Shown here in pieces: positions 7,969 to 19,600 of a stretch of DNA of 33,712 nt. A program made the translations under genes and the position numbers. The notes under the pieces were generated by a model. That model was not told the origin of the DNA. It did no database searches and was given only the letters and a program-made list of their open reading frames with translations. Position 1 is the stretch's first letter. The number at the start of each line of letters is the position of its first letter. Origin of the DNA: Thoreauomyces humboldtii (lineage: Eukaryota > Chytridiomycota > Chytridiomycetes > Spizellomycetales > Powellomycetaceae); the NCBI GenBank assembly GCA_027596035.1, contig JADGJA010000173.1, positions 1-33,712 of the forward strand, given 5' to 3'.

Positions 7969-10900
7969 TCAAGCAGAAACAGGCTTCTCTTTCCGTCGTC
8001 CCAACGAGTTGCCCATCTTGACAAGCGTCTCGAGGTTATGTTCCGAGTTCTCCAACAGATCTCCATCGAAGTCGATCACGTCACGCTCGAAGAGTAGGAT
8101 GATAGTCGACCCTCCGAATGCAAAATACCTGCGAGAGAAGGGGGGACGAACAACATAAGACAAGCGTTGAAGAAGAAGAAGGTTCACGTCGGCCTTACCC
8201 GTGCTCGTCCATGCGCTTAACCTGAGCGCCCTTCTCCGACGTCAGAACAGTGCTACCAACCATCATGGCACCGATGGCAACGTAGGCCACCCTGCCAAAC
8301 TCTGGGCTGTCGAGGTAGGTGACGCTTCGGACGTTCTCCGTATACACATCGACGGTGGTGCGGATGGCCATGGGGTTGACAGTGAAGTACGAACCCTCGA
8401 TCCACTTCGTCGGCCCTACCGTGCAGTCGATAGGAAAGTGGAACCGGTGGTAATCTGATCAAAAAAATAGGGAGATTTATCTGTGAGCTGACGAATCTAG
8501 AAGTGATAGTCGTGCAAGATCCTTACCCTGTGGAGCGAGCCGGAAGATGGCCAATGCTCCACCGTCAAAGGCCTTCGCCTATTTCAGAGCAGAAGTGAGC
8601 GATCTGGTAACATACGAATATCGCTGCGATCCGATCGTACCATCTCCTCATCCTCCAAAAGTTTCGGAATTGTGAATTCGCGCCCTTTGATCCACAGGGC
8701 CTTAGCGCGGTCCACGCTAGGGAAACAGCTTAGTCGACAGTCAGCACACGAGACCGCGACCTTGGGATCCGGAGATGCCAAGGTCCGAGCCCCTGGCTTA
8801 AGCTTCCGGTAGAAAAACTGATTGAAAGTCTGGAAGCTGTCCAGCGGATCCAGGACTGTAAACAAGAGTCGGTCAGCTCAACTGTTTCAATGAAACATCA
8901 AAAGAAGGAAGATATGACGTACTCTCATCCAAGGGTAGGTTGTGGAAGGCGACAAAGTGTTTGATGGCTTTCCGGCTCAGTGGCGCGTCAAACTTCTTGC
9001 CCTGTTTCTGACCTGAAAAGACCAGATGGGTGAGTAAATGCAGTGAGATCCCCGTTATGTGGCGGAGAAGCTTACTCAAATTCCTCAAAAGGTTCTTGAT
9101 CAGGCGACGTTCAACAGCTAAAATGCAATGAGAAGTCAATTCAGACCGCGCCCGAGCTGCGTTTGCGAAACCGGTATACATACCACTGCGGCCCGACCGG
9201 AACTGGTAAAGCAACCGAATACCCAGCCGGACATACGAGGGCATGCGCTCTTCTATGAGCTGTCCCGTTGCGCGGTCCTGAACGATAATGTTCGCTGCGG
9301 GGCATGACCTGCGTGAGTATGCTTGACTAATCTTGAAAGTTAAACATAACACATACCATTGTTCTTGCCCAAGCTGTAACCGCCATAGGTGACATACGAA
9401 ACAATCTTGCTGTACCACTTGCGAGTAGCGTACGCCTCCGTCAGGAATCCACCCATAACGAAATTGTCCACCTTTCCCAAATCCTCGTGAGCGCAGAGAG
9501 CGACGTGACTGACCACGTCCAGATCGGCTTTCCGACGGAACTTCTTCCGGCAAATGGGACACTCCCGGATCTGGATGATGTGCTCGGTCTCGGCCTTCGG
9601 AGATCGTAGGCTGGACGCAAACGAGAAAAGGTCCTCTGGAGATTTCGGGGCTTTGCTGGACTTGTTCGATTTGGTTGACTTATTGGATTGGTTCCGCTTT
9701 AGCCGTTTCGTGTCGCATACAATCTTGCCCGTGATTTGACCCTCGAGGATCTCTACCAGCTCCTCGATCTCCATCTCGTCGTCCGGGGCTTTGCCCTTCT
9801 CGATGAACATGAGATTGATAGACTCGTCCGAGAATGTCGAGCCCAAAGAGTCGAGCATTGCCGTGAGTTGCACTTTGTTGATAAGTCCGTTCGAGTCACT
9901 ATCAAATTGCTTGATCAGTGTGAGCCAGAAATTGCGGCGAAGGTCTTTGTAGGGAGTGAAGGTGTATTTGATCTTCAAAGTGGCAGGCGGGGCGCCTTCC
10001 GGTAACTGTAAAAAACCGTAAGCAAGGGAATACATTGCTTGATGCATGGCCAGACCCACCTTCGCTTGATGTTTCAAATTTAACTTTAATGTTTCCTCGT
10101 TCAATGGCATCATTGTAGGTGCGTTGGGAACCGTCGGCACCTTTTTGCAGTTGGCTACCACCTCGGATATCCGAAGCTCCGTGGTCCCAATGTAATCGTT
10201 GTTACTGAATTTGTCGTAGTCGTATACCGACATATTCACTGCCCATCCCAATTGCAGCTCGGAGTGCCGGACATGCCTATCGTAGCGCTCGGTCAGAATA
10301 AGAGGTCCGTGTATGTGTAAGCGATGTATAAGTGATGAGCCGTTCTTACAGGAAGACGCGCTCGTTCCAGTTCGGTTGTAGGGTATGACGCAAAGTGCGA
10401 GTTCGGAATGTTTTTCGTCCATATCTGCAAAGCGAGGGCCGACGTAAGTCATAGCTCGCTATCCAGCCTTTCCGAATACAGCTCGCAACTCACGAAATGA
10501 CAACGAACGGATCGCAGTCAAAGGAAGTACGGGTTACATTCGATTCGTATGGCAGATTTGTCGCCCCCACGACTGGTAAAACAAACGACTCAGTATACAG
10601 AAGCAGAGAATCCGCGCAGCACTCCAATCTAGCATACTGTCGATTGTGAGCAACCCCATCTGCGCGTTGTGGTCGATCATCGTTCCTGTATCAGGACTGT
10701 CGCTATTGTCCCCGTTCAAAGACTCGGAGCTGCTGTCCTCAGGTGACTCGCCGTTGAGAACGTCATCGATAACATCAGAAATGTGATGTTGGTTTGCGGC
10801 ACCGCCAGTGAATTGATTGAAGTAGAGATCTGCGAAAAAGTAGTAAGTACCTTTGCAAGCAAATGAGTTCCACTTCAAAGTATCACCATCGGCAGGGTCG

Positions 10901-11712
10901 TCGCTGTTCATCATGGTAGCTACGAGTCACTTGTCAGTCAAGAGCGTGCACCCGTAAAGGACGAGCAACGCAGATATACCAAGAACTTTAGTATCCTCCA
11001 TAGAACTATCCAGCATAGCCAACAGGTCACGATCAAGCTCTCCGACAAAGCCCATCTTCAGTCTGGGAACAAGCCATCAGTATTATTGAGGACCAGATAG
11101 CAACTTTACGCCGTCAGTACAGAAACTCACGTTATCTCTCCTGTGATGTTTTCGGACGATTTGCGTCCGTGAAGAGGATTGGCGATCGGCTCGTTGTTTG
11201 GATCATCGAAGGAGATGGCACCAGCTACGCGAAGGACGTCCGAGATGGGGATGGAGAGTTGTCCAAGGAAGTCTTTACCAATCAGATCCTTGTCCCAAAC
11301 CGTGATGCCGAGAGAAGCTAACAAGGGGAGCGATCAGGGAGTCAGATGAAAGAAGAAGAGTAGCAAAGCAGAAGATCGGGTTCCCACCTTCGAAAAGGAC
11401 CGGCGTGAGCACGCTGAAAAGGGAGCGTGAGCCTCCGTGATCTGATGACGAACAGGATGGCTGGGAATCTTCCTCACAAATCAAACTCCTCCTCCCAGGT
11501 AGGACTCAGATTCTTGTGAATGACCTTTGTCTTTGAAGTCTGTCCTCCCAGTTTTAGGACCACGAATGGATCGCTCGTTCCTCTGGCAAGCAAGGGCCTT
11601 GTCAACCGCCGATATCTCTTTAGAAGAAGGCACATACAGATGAATACCTCCTGTCCTTTGCCAGTAAGTCGCGGGCCCCGCAAACCCTGACCCTCAAGGT
11701 CAGACTTTTCAT
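7969..11712 (-). CDS. PSD2: Phosphatidylserine decarboxylase proenzyme, Psd2 type (C2-C2-EF hand-PSD)
   Basis: Makes phosphatidylethanolamine from phosphatidylserine in endomembranes. Seventeen exons join in phase to 2694 nt (897 residues): 11712-11648, 11582-11478, 11413-11388, 11317-11131, 11062-10980, 10919-10638, 10572-10494, 10424-10350, 10276-10060, 10005-9357, 9294-9184, 9117-9076, 9012-8923, 8855-8641, 8578-8527, 8454-8199, 8128-7969. C2 domain 1 covers residues 1-125 ([34 protein letters not shown]). C2 domain 2 covers about 242-370 ([24 protein letters not shown]). An EF loop starts at Asp408 with Gln at position 12. A Psd2-typical CxxC..H..C knuckle spans 522-544. The catalytic domain follows, with likely catalytic Asp709 (CADCRL) and His in DYHRFH (762/765). 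The self-cleavage motif is GGST, cut before Ser852, which becomes the pyruvoyl group of a chain of about 46 residues. Confidence 0.93.
11388..11413 (-). other. 26-nt micro-exon in the first C2 domain of PSD2
   Basis: Flanked by CAG on the acceptor side and GTGGGA on the donor side. It is needed to connect EEEFDF to [11 protein letters not shown]; it adds VLTPVLFE, a plausible C2 beta-strand, and keeps phase on both sides (phase 2 in, phase 1 out). Without it the C2 fold would lose one strand. Confidence 0.82.
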
Positions 11713-12737
11713 TGCAGCAATTTCGTCAGCCTTGGTGGGGGATGCCTATGACGTTTGTGGGTTGTGTGGAAAGGCGACGCGACTTGCGGGAATGTGAAGC
11801 ACGTCCCTCGCGACGTGATGATGGCGATGGATGTAAGCCCCGCCTTGATTCTCCGCGATGGGAGAGAGAGTTGAAATCTATGTATATCGGAAAGAAGCGT
11901 CCTCCACACGATGCCGAGGGGAGTTAAATGTGTGGAGGGATGGAGAGAAGTGGGAAGGGGGAAGGGCAGAAGGAGGGCTAAATTTCTCGGAGGAACAAGA
12001 AGCGGAATGTCTGCGGATTTCTGCGGATTCGACCGCAACTGTGGCTGAATCGTCATGACCAAGGCCAAGCAAAGGTCGTGCCGTAACCGCTCAAAAGAAC
12101 ACGACTCGTAGGCGGTCAAATCCTAACCAAGCTCAACAAACTAGCTCGATATTCCTCCGTCCTATCACTCCATCGGTACGCTGAGAGAGATAGCAGAGCA
12201 GCTAGTCCTCTGCGGCGGACAGCTGACAGAAGGTGCCACCTGTGCCAGATCCCTCGCAGAACTGGTGATGAGATAGAATGAAGGATTTCGTACAAAATAT
12301 TTAAACATCTCTGCTTACGCTGCGAACGCACAGAGAACGATCACTGTCTCATGCGATCACCTCCACCCGCCGTCACCGTTTCCGCCAAAAATCATCACAT
12401 CTAGCATAGCAGCAGCTCGGCACTGAGATTGATCGGAAAGCAGCGGGGAGTAAGCTAGTGATGAATGATGCAGGAGACTGAGGGCGACACTGGCGAACGG
12501 ATGCTCGGCACTTTCTTTATTGGTTGGCAAGGGTGGGGAACTGCTGGGTGTCGAACGCCAAAAAGCTGCCTACCCGTATGCGGGGGGACGAAGCGGAGAC
12601 CCCTCACGGAGCCAGAGGGGCTGCCTGCCCTTCGCTCAGGACAACAACCGAACGAGGTTCCCAACGACGAGAGATCAATCACCTCGTACGACAAATTTCG
12701 CACCGTCGCAACGACTCGGCAAGGGCTCCCATCCAGC
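11713..12737. other. Divergent intergenic region, PSD2 / mitochondrial uL6
   Basis: About 1 kb between the PSD2 start and the preferred uL6m start. It has no convincing gene. Short open frames on both strands here show no domain and no splice continuity. A small direct repeat of CTGCGGATT occurs near 12011-12028. From 12465 the frame of uL6m is open upstream of its preferred start, but the residues encoded there look like translated leader. Confidence 0.5.
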
Positions 12738-13451
12738 ATGCTGCGTTCCACTCACGTTGGAGCTTGCGCCGCACGGCTGCCGCCCCTTCATGGGACTGCA
12801 GCGGCTCCCCCGCATTGCGCTTCCCCTCGCCGCTCCTTCTCGTCCACCCATCCATCCCGCTCCATGATCGGGCGACGTCCTCTCAAATATCCTCATGAAG
12901 TATCCATCGGCATCGAACCTTTCACGCCAACACCCTCCTTTCCTCGCTGCGTCACGCAGGTCGCCGTCAAGGGTCCTCGCGGAAGCCTCCGCATGCCTCT
13001 GCAACCCTTCGTCTCCCTCCAGATCGAACGCACCAACGACCCAAACGCACCAAAGCAGGAGGCGACCGTCGCCGTCCGAGATCCAGCGGACCGCAAGCAA
13101 AGGGCCATCTGGGGCACCACCCGCGCTCACCTCGAGAACATGGTCGAAGGCGTTCACGAAGGCTTCACGGTTCCCATCAGGTTCAACGGAGTCGGTTACC
13201 GAGCCCTGTTCGAGGAAAAGAAGCTGAGCTTGAAGCTCGGTTACTCGCATCCAATCCTTCTCGACATCCCAGAGGGCGTCGAGGTCAAGATCCCCGTCCC
13301 CACCCGAATCATCCTGCAGGGGAACGATCTGCAGAAGATCACCCAGTTCGCCGCGAACATCCGCAAGTGGAGGCCTCCGGAGCCATACAACCAGAAGGGC
13401 ATCTTTGTCGGTGACGAGACCATCAAGAAGAAGGAGGGAAAGAAGCGGTAG
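12738..13451 (+). CDS. MRPL6: Mitochondrial large-subunit ribosomal protein uL6 (bL6-type)
   Basis: A component of the mitochondrial large ribosomal subunit, placed near the sarcin-ricin loop and factor-binding site by family knowledge. The mature part carries the uL6 fold: a first domain with KGPRGSLRMPL, then the GVGYRA region, then the diagnostic C-terminal block RPPEPYNQKGIFVGDE followed by a basic tail, as in bacterial and mitochondrial L6. I place the start at 12738 because it begins an Arg/Ser/Ala-rich, acid-free stretch (MLRSTHVGACAARL..RRSFSSTHPSR) typical of a mitochondrial targeting peptide, giving 237 residues. The frame stays open upstream to an ATG at 12465, but that extension is acidic and unlike a presequence. 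No introns. It converges on the dynein heavy chain, with 199 bases between stops. Confidence 0.9.
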   Translation: MLRSTHVGACAARLPPLHGTAAAPPHCASPRRSFSSTHPSRSMIGRRPLKYPHEVSIGIEPFTPTPSFPRCVTQVAVKGPRGSLRMPLQPFVSLQIERTNDPNAPKQEATVAVRDPADRKQRAIWGTTRAHLENMVEGVHEGFTVPIRFNGVGYRALFEEKKLSLKLGYSHPILLDIPEGVEVKIPVPTRIILQGNDLQKITQFAANIRKWRPPEPYNQKGIFVGDETIKKKEGKKR

Positions 13452-13650
13452 ACCGTGATCAGGATGATCATCGGGGAGGATGTTGCGGCGGAGCGGAACC
13501 CAATCATCGAATATATTTATGCACAAAGACCCGTGCCTTTGCTGTGCAAACCAAGATGCACTCAAAAAGTATTCCTCCCACAACAGATACAGTTCATGCG
13601 AGTTATGATTCAAAAACGATTATTTACAAAGGAGGTAAAAGGGTCCGACC

Positions 13651-16600
13651 TTAGTCCGTGTTGAGCACGAGGCACACGCCTTGCAGCACCCAATGGCTGA
13701 TGTGGTCTGTGGTTCCGAGATCGGCGTCAAACACCCATCCCACGCCACCGGCGTTCCTCCGCTGCTGAGTCGTGTACACAGGCGTCCGGAATGTGTTTAC
13801 GAGCTTGAGACGATGAGACTCTATCGGAATGATGCGGAGGATAGGCAGCTCGGCAAGAAGTCTTCCGCCCGTCTCTAGCCGCACCAACGAGTTGGATGGA
13901 ATGTCCCACCCGGCACCCTCCAGGTAGAGCCCTTGCACGTAACACCCTGATGGAGGTCGCTCCGTCACGTCCTTGGGATCCGTATGTTGAGTGACCTGAG
14001 TGTACAGAGTCGATCGATCGAGAGGCCAACCGTTCTTTCGACACGTCGTTTGGACGAGAGCCGTGATATAGGCTTCTGGAACATGGAGACCCGAAAGCCA
14101 CATGACGATCGGTTCGCCGTTCTTGATCCAGGTGGCGTACTGTTGGAACCGACGTTCGAAGTGGTTCATCCAACCACCCAAACCCTTCTCCGTCTGAGGA
14201 GCGAGGGATCGCCACATGCCCGGAAGCATGCCGTTGAAGAGCGCGCTGGCGAGTTCGTCGAGCTTTGCGCTCATGCCGATCTCGCCCTTGAGGGCTCTTC
14301 GTAGATCCTTGAGTGACGCGGCCATCCGTTCCACGAGGATGTTCCACCGCTCCAGCTCCTGCAGGAGAACCACTTGAGTGGGCGACGGCGTACCGATCGC
14401 CTTGTAGATCCTGGGAATGTCGAACGCGGTAGGTAGCTTTGCTTGGATATCAGAAGCGATGTTGGAGATGAACTCCTCCCGACTGATTCCTCCCGCGCCT
14501 TCGGCCGTGCGAGGCTGCAGGGAGATGAGCTGCGTCCACATGTCCTTGACCGCCGTGGTGAGATACCCGATCTCCGCGTCCGGGTGGAGACCGAACACGT
14601 CAGGTGCGTTCGTCAAGGGTAGTCCCTCGATGTACGTCAGGTAGTCGTCGCGCGAGCCATGACGAGGCACCTTGTACTGGACCTGAGCGTTTGCGTGGAA
14701 GAAGAACGGCTGGAACGAATCGAAGAGGAAGTCGCCCAGGTATTCGTCGAGGTAGGTCATAAGCACGCGACGGTCGTAGTCGTCCGTGACTCGTCCGCCG
14801 TAAATGGTCTCGCCGATGAGGTACCGAAGGGTAGTCCAGGGGATCTTCGTCATCCCCACGGTCTTGTTGAAGTAGGTACGAAGGATGGCCATCGAAACTC
14901 GGAAGTCGGACTCGTTGAAATCGTACTTGACGTTCCACCCGATCTTACCGTACTTCCCACGCTCCTGAACGACGGCATGGAAGAAAGCCAGGACGTACAC
15001 AAGGGGCCGGAAGGCGTCGTGACTACAGTCCTGGAGACTCTCTTCTGTGAGCTTGAAGTAGCTACTCCGGATGTTAAGTTTGAGGCCGTTTGGCGGTTCA
15101 GTCACGACCTTGAGCGACTTTTGCAATATCCCGATGGGGAACTGGGGCGTCGGTTCGGTGGTGAGCCATAGTCGGAAGTCCACGTGAGGCTTTTCGATCT
15201 TTTCGAGCACTTTCTCGAGTGTGCGGAGCCATGCTACCAGCAGGTGACAGTTCTGGAGCATGAGCCACTGGCCCCTTGTGACGGCCGTCTCGAGCAGCTG
15301 AAGCGCGATCGGGGCCTGTCCCTGTCCGAGCGACAAGAACTTGAGCCTGTTGCCACCGAAACCTCGTGCTTCGGCGAGCTTTTGTAGATCGCTTTGAGGG
15401 TCTGCTCCAGGGCTCAGAATAAACACCACGGGACTTGTCGGTGTGGACTGCTCAAAGATGTTCTGATAATTAATGACAGGAGGCATCACGTACTTTTCGC
15501 CCATGTTCTCGATGACAAAGTTGGTGACTCCGTTATAAACTCGATCTGTCCGGAAGCATCGAAGGACGCAGAGCTTTTGGAACGACGATAGCCGAGAAGA
15601 GTAATCCATCGGGAAAGCACAGTTTTCTGGCGCATCCAGTCGAACCCAGGTCTTCCACTCTGCCTCGTTGTTTCGCACGTGATCTGCGAGAGACGCGAAG
15701 TTCGCGTTGATGGTGCAAAGACGCAAGACGTCCTTCCATCCCTGGTCCGTGATCCACGTGAACGGTTTGGCGATGGCGGGTTGCTCAAGTGAGATATCAC
15801 CCTTGAGGAAAAAGTTGAGCTCAGTGGCATCGATCTGTCCCTCAGCCTCCATCAGCTTTATGGTCATTTGGAACGAGAACATGAGCTTGTGTCGCTCAAA
15901 AAGTCCTGTACACGCGTAGTTGTACACGGCGTACTTCAGCGTGTCCATGATCTTGACGAGGCGCTTGGCAAGGTTTGCATCTGGTTTACTCTTATGCAAA
16001 GAAGCCGAAAACACCTCCAGGAACGCAGCGAGGGAGTACTCGTACATAGGGTTGATGGTCGATAAGCCCGCCAATACGAAGAATAGAACTGCACCGCACT
16101 TTGCGGCCGGGCGATATGCGTCACGCGAGATCTCGACTTCTGCGGATGTTTGAGTTGCCAGAACAACCTTTTGACCAATCTCGGTAGCCTTGGACTTCGT
16201 CTCCTCTAGTGTCCGGATTAGCTCGATGTTGTCAAGCATGAGTCCGGTGGAAGACGCAAGCTCTCTAAGCAGCGTGTCTTCGAGCTCCTTCAAAAGACTC
16301 TTGTTCTGACTCATCTCTGAGATCAGTCGCTCTCTCTGCTCCTCAAGTTCCTTCCTTTCGTGGCCAACAACGACGTTCAGTAGCTGGTCACTCAGACCCT
16401 TGAATGTAACGCTGTAGTTAATGATCATGGCGGAACCGAACATCTTCGGGGTATACACGGGATTCGGCAACCTCGAGGTGAGGTAAAGTCGGAATCCAGG
16501 ATCGTAGTCAACTTCCTTATCTCCGAGTACGATAAAGCGACGTGCTCCCTGAACCTTGATGTTCTTTTCGAGCAAGTTATCGATGACGGGGTCAATGTAC

Positions 16601-19600
16601 TCATCGACATCCTCGAAAAGGAACGGGAAGCCGTAGGTGACAGCCATCTCCAAATGCTTTAGGAAGTCGGGGTCGTTAAAAGAGGAGATCTTGATGTTGT
16701 TTACGGCCTCTTTCTTCTTGATCCAATTGAGGGCTTGCTGCTGCGGGTCAATGCACAGAGGGAATCGAGATGCCTTGGTCGTCAGGATGCCGTTTTGGAT
16801 CGAAAGTTCGTCTGCAGGTAGACCCTCTTGACTCCACTTGCTCATTTCCACGTCCGTCACCAAGAGGCCTTCGATCTTGAAGTTGGCGCTGATCGGGATG
16901 CCACGAGATGCCGCATCCACCATCCAGCGCTTGTAAATCAGATCGTATCGAAGCTCCCAGTTGAAGGCGCCAGTGTAACTAAGGAACCCAGATACGAGAA
17001 GACAGTCTCCGACGAGCTGAATACGTTGCGCTTTTAGAGATTCGAGATCAGCTGCCCATCGGATCCGTTCAGAACCAAGACCCGAGATGAGCTTGTCGGC
17101 CGCTTGCAGTCGACGTTCCATGATGGCTGCCATAGTCTGCAGCTCAAGTTGCTCAGCCTTTGCCTGATGAAACTGCTGCTGGAGAGAGCCCAGCTGCTCG
17201 TTCAAGCGCTTCAACTCCCTCGTGATCTTCTCGAACTCGTTCTTGGAAAGTGCCAAGTTCTTTTCTAGCGAGGCCACAGCCGCACGTTTCGGCGCGATCG
17301 TCTTTGCTACGCTGCAGTAGCCCATGACTGCTAACACGAACTTTAGAAGTCCTGCTCCCGCTGCCGAGATCTCCGTCATGCGTTGCAACGATACGTCCAT
17401 CTCTTTTAAGATGCCTTTGACTGCCTTCGTCTGGGCGGACGAAATCCCATCGACGTCCAGTGCCTGAAGCGACGTCTTGAAATCAGTCGCGGACATCATG
17501 GTTTTCGCACTCTTCCAGGACACATCCTTGATGCCTTTGATGACACAAATGCATTCGCAGACCTTCTGCACTTCTTTGGGAGGCTTTGCGAAGGACCGAA
17601 TCTCTGTGATCTCGGATGAAGATAGGTTCTGCAATGCAACTCGTGCTTCCTCGAGCGCCGGAAGTGCTTCTGCCAGTGCCACTTCTGCCTCCTCTTTGTC
17701 CTTTGCGATCTGTATGTTCTGCACATCGAGTTCTCCCTCCTTCTTCTGCGCGAGCTCCTTCTTCTCCTCGGCCTCTTTCGTGCTGCTCGTGATAACCTCC
17801 AGCAACTTGTTACAAGCTTCCGTCTTTTCTTTCACCGCAATGTTCTGCTCAGCAAGTTGCACGTTCAGAACGTCCAGCTGAGCGGAAGATTCCTCTAACT
17901 TGCCCAGACCGGACTCGAGTCGAGCGCATGACTTCGTGTTTGAGTCTCTGTTCTCTTCCAGCAACCGATTGTACGTGTTGACGTAGTCGAGGTAATTCTT
18001 TGGCGTCACGTAGTTTGCCCTTCGGTACTTCTGCAAGAATTCCGTACTTGCTTCTCCGACCGACATCTGCACACCAACCATATGCTGGACAATGGCACTC
18101 CTGTGTTCTGGAGGAACGAGCTCATCCTTGAGAAAGGCGTCCGCGACGGAGAACAGGGCCTGTTCAGGCCACGGTGGGAACCAGTCGATCATGGTGTTGT
18201 TGACAAGACCCGGGAAGGATCTGCATCGATCTCGAAGCTTATCACCTTGTGGAGACATGCAGAGCACGATGTGGAGGTTGTCAGAGCACTTGTTGACAAA
18301 ATACTGCCACAGATTCTCCTTCGTTTGCGTAATGCCTTTCTTGATGGCTTCGTCACGAATGTTACTCAGAAGCGATTCCTTTTCGTCGTCTTCGTACAGA
18401 GCAGGTACCATTCCAGTCGTCAGCATATTGTTGATCAGCTCCAGGAAGCCTTCCTGAACAACGTGTGCATCAGTGAACAAAAACACGGTCTTTGTTCCAG
18501 CTCCGAGTTGCGAATAGAGAGTTTTGAGCGACTCTCGGAATTCAGTCTCTCCATAGCCTCGTGTCAGAGCAATCTCAAAGACCGAGCATCCTGCAGCGAA
18601 AGCTGCCAAGCGAGTCAGCGATTGCTTGCCTGATCCGCCGACACCGACGAGCAAAGCATGTCCACGCTTCATGCGGATCACGCGATGTATTCGGGTCAAA
18701 TGATCGAGGGCGTCCTCGAACAACACAAGGTTCATTCGATTGAACTTGTCGTTGTACTCTTCCAGGATTTCTTGGAATATGGACCGCACTGCGGTGAAGT
18801 CCAAAAGATCCTCATACAATCGAGCTGTCTCTTCATGAAGGGCGTGACGGAAATCTCCAAACAAGCTGGGACTCCGCGTGGTGTACTCCTCATCGGCTTC
18901 AAAGTTATCGAGAATAAGGCGATTAACGAGCTTGTTCACGTAGTCGCGATCTGCATCAGTCACAAGCCGGTCATAGAAGACTCGGAACACCTCGTTTCGC
19001 CATAGTCGGACGAAATGCTTGGCTTCCGTAAAGTGATCTGGAGTGGCCAAGCAAAGACCTTCGTACACTCTGGATATGTCACGCAAGTTGAAGATGTAGT
19101 GAAACTTGCTAGGCGTGGGCATAAGGTTCTTAACAATCTCCGCATAAAGTTTCAGTGTGATAGGCGTGAGCTTATCAGCTGCGAGACGAATGCCTTCTTG
19201 GAAGGGTGCCACGTGACCTTGCATGATGCTGGAGAAGATGCGCAAAAGACTTGCCTCCTTGGGGAAGGTAATGTTGAAGACACAAAACAACGACGCGAAT
19301 CGAATGTCGATGTCGTTTCGTCCTCCGCCGGGAGTTCCCATGGATCCGATGAACTGCACGTCTTTCAGGTTCTTCCAGTTCAGCTCTTTCCCGCGGTCAT
19401 AGAGACCTCCTCGCTCAATGAGGAGTTTGAGAAGGGCGATGGGCTGTTGCGTGCCGTAGGTGTCCTTCGCCGGCATGTTGAGATCGTCGATGAAGACAAT
19501 CATGCGCTTTCCAGCTGCTGGGCCGTACGTGTCCTTAGTCCGCTTCTCAACATTCGCCTCTAAGTTCTTCTGTACGTCAAGGGAACTCGTGCGGGACGAG

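Noticed and set aside
10494..10914. Reading straight through to a stop after the MMNSDD... exon of PSD2
   Set aside because: Splicing at 10638/10572 and 10494/10424 restores the second C2 domain ([29 protein letters not shown]); the unspliced frame ends without domain sense.
12465..12737. In-frame 5' extension of the mitochondrial uL6 gene
   Set aside because: The added residues are acidic and unlike a targeting peptide, whereas the ATG at 12738 begins an Arg/Ser/Ala-rich presequence.
12675..13613. 312-codon minus-strand frame opposite uL6m
   Set aside because: Antisense shadow of a well-conserved ribosomal protein; no domain of its own.
14659..15171. Long plus-strand frames opposite the dynein gene (also 18082-18633, 19015-19563, 22480-23052)
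   Set aside because: All are antisense to conserved dynein motor or tail sequence and show no recognisable protein features.
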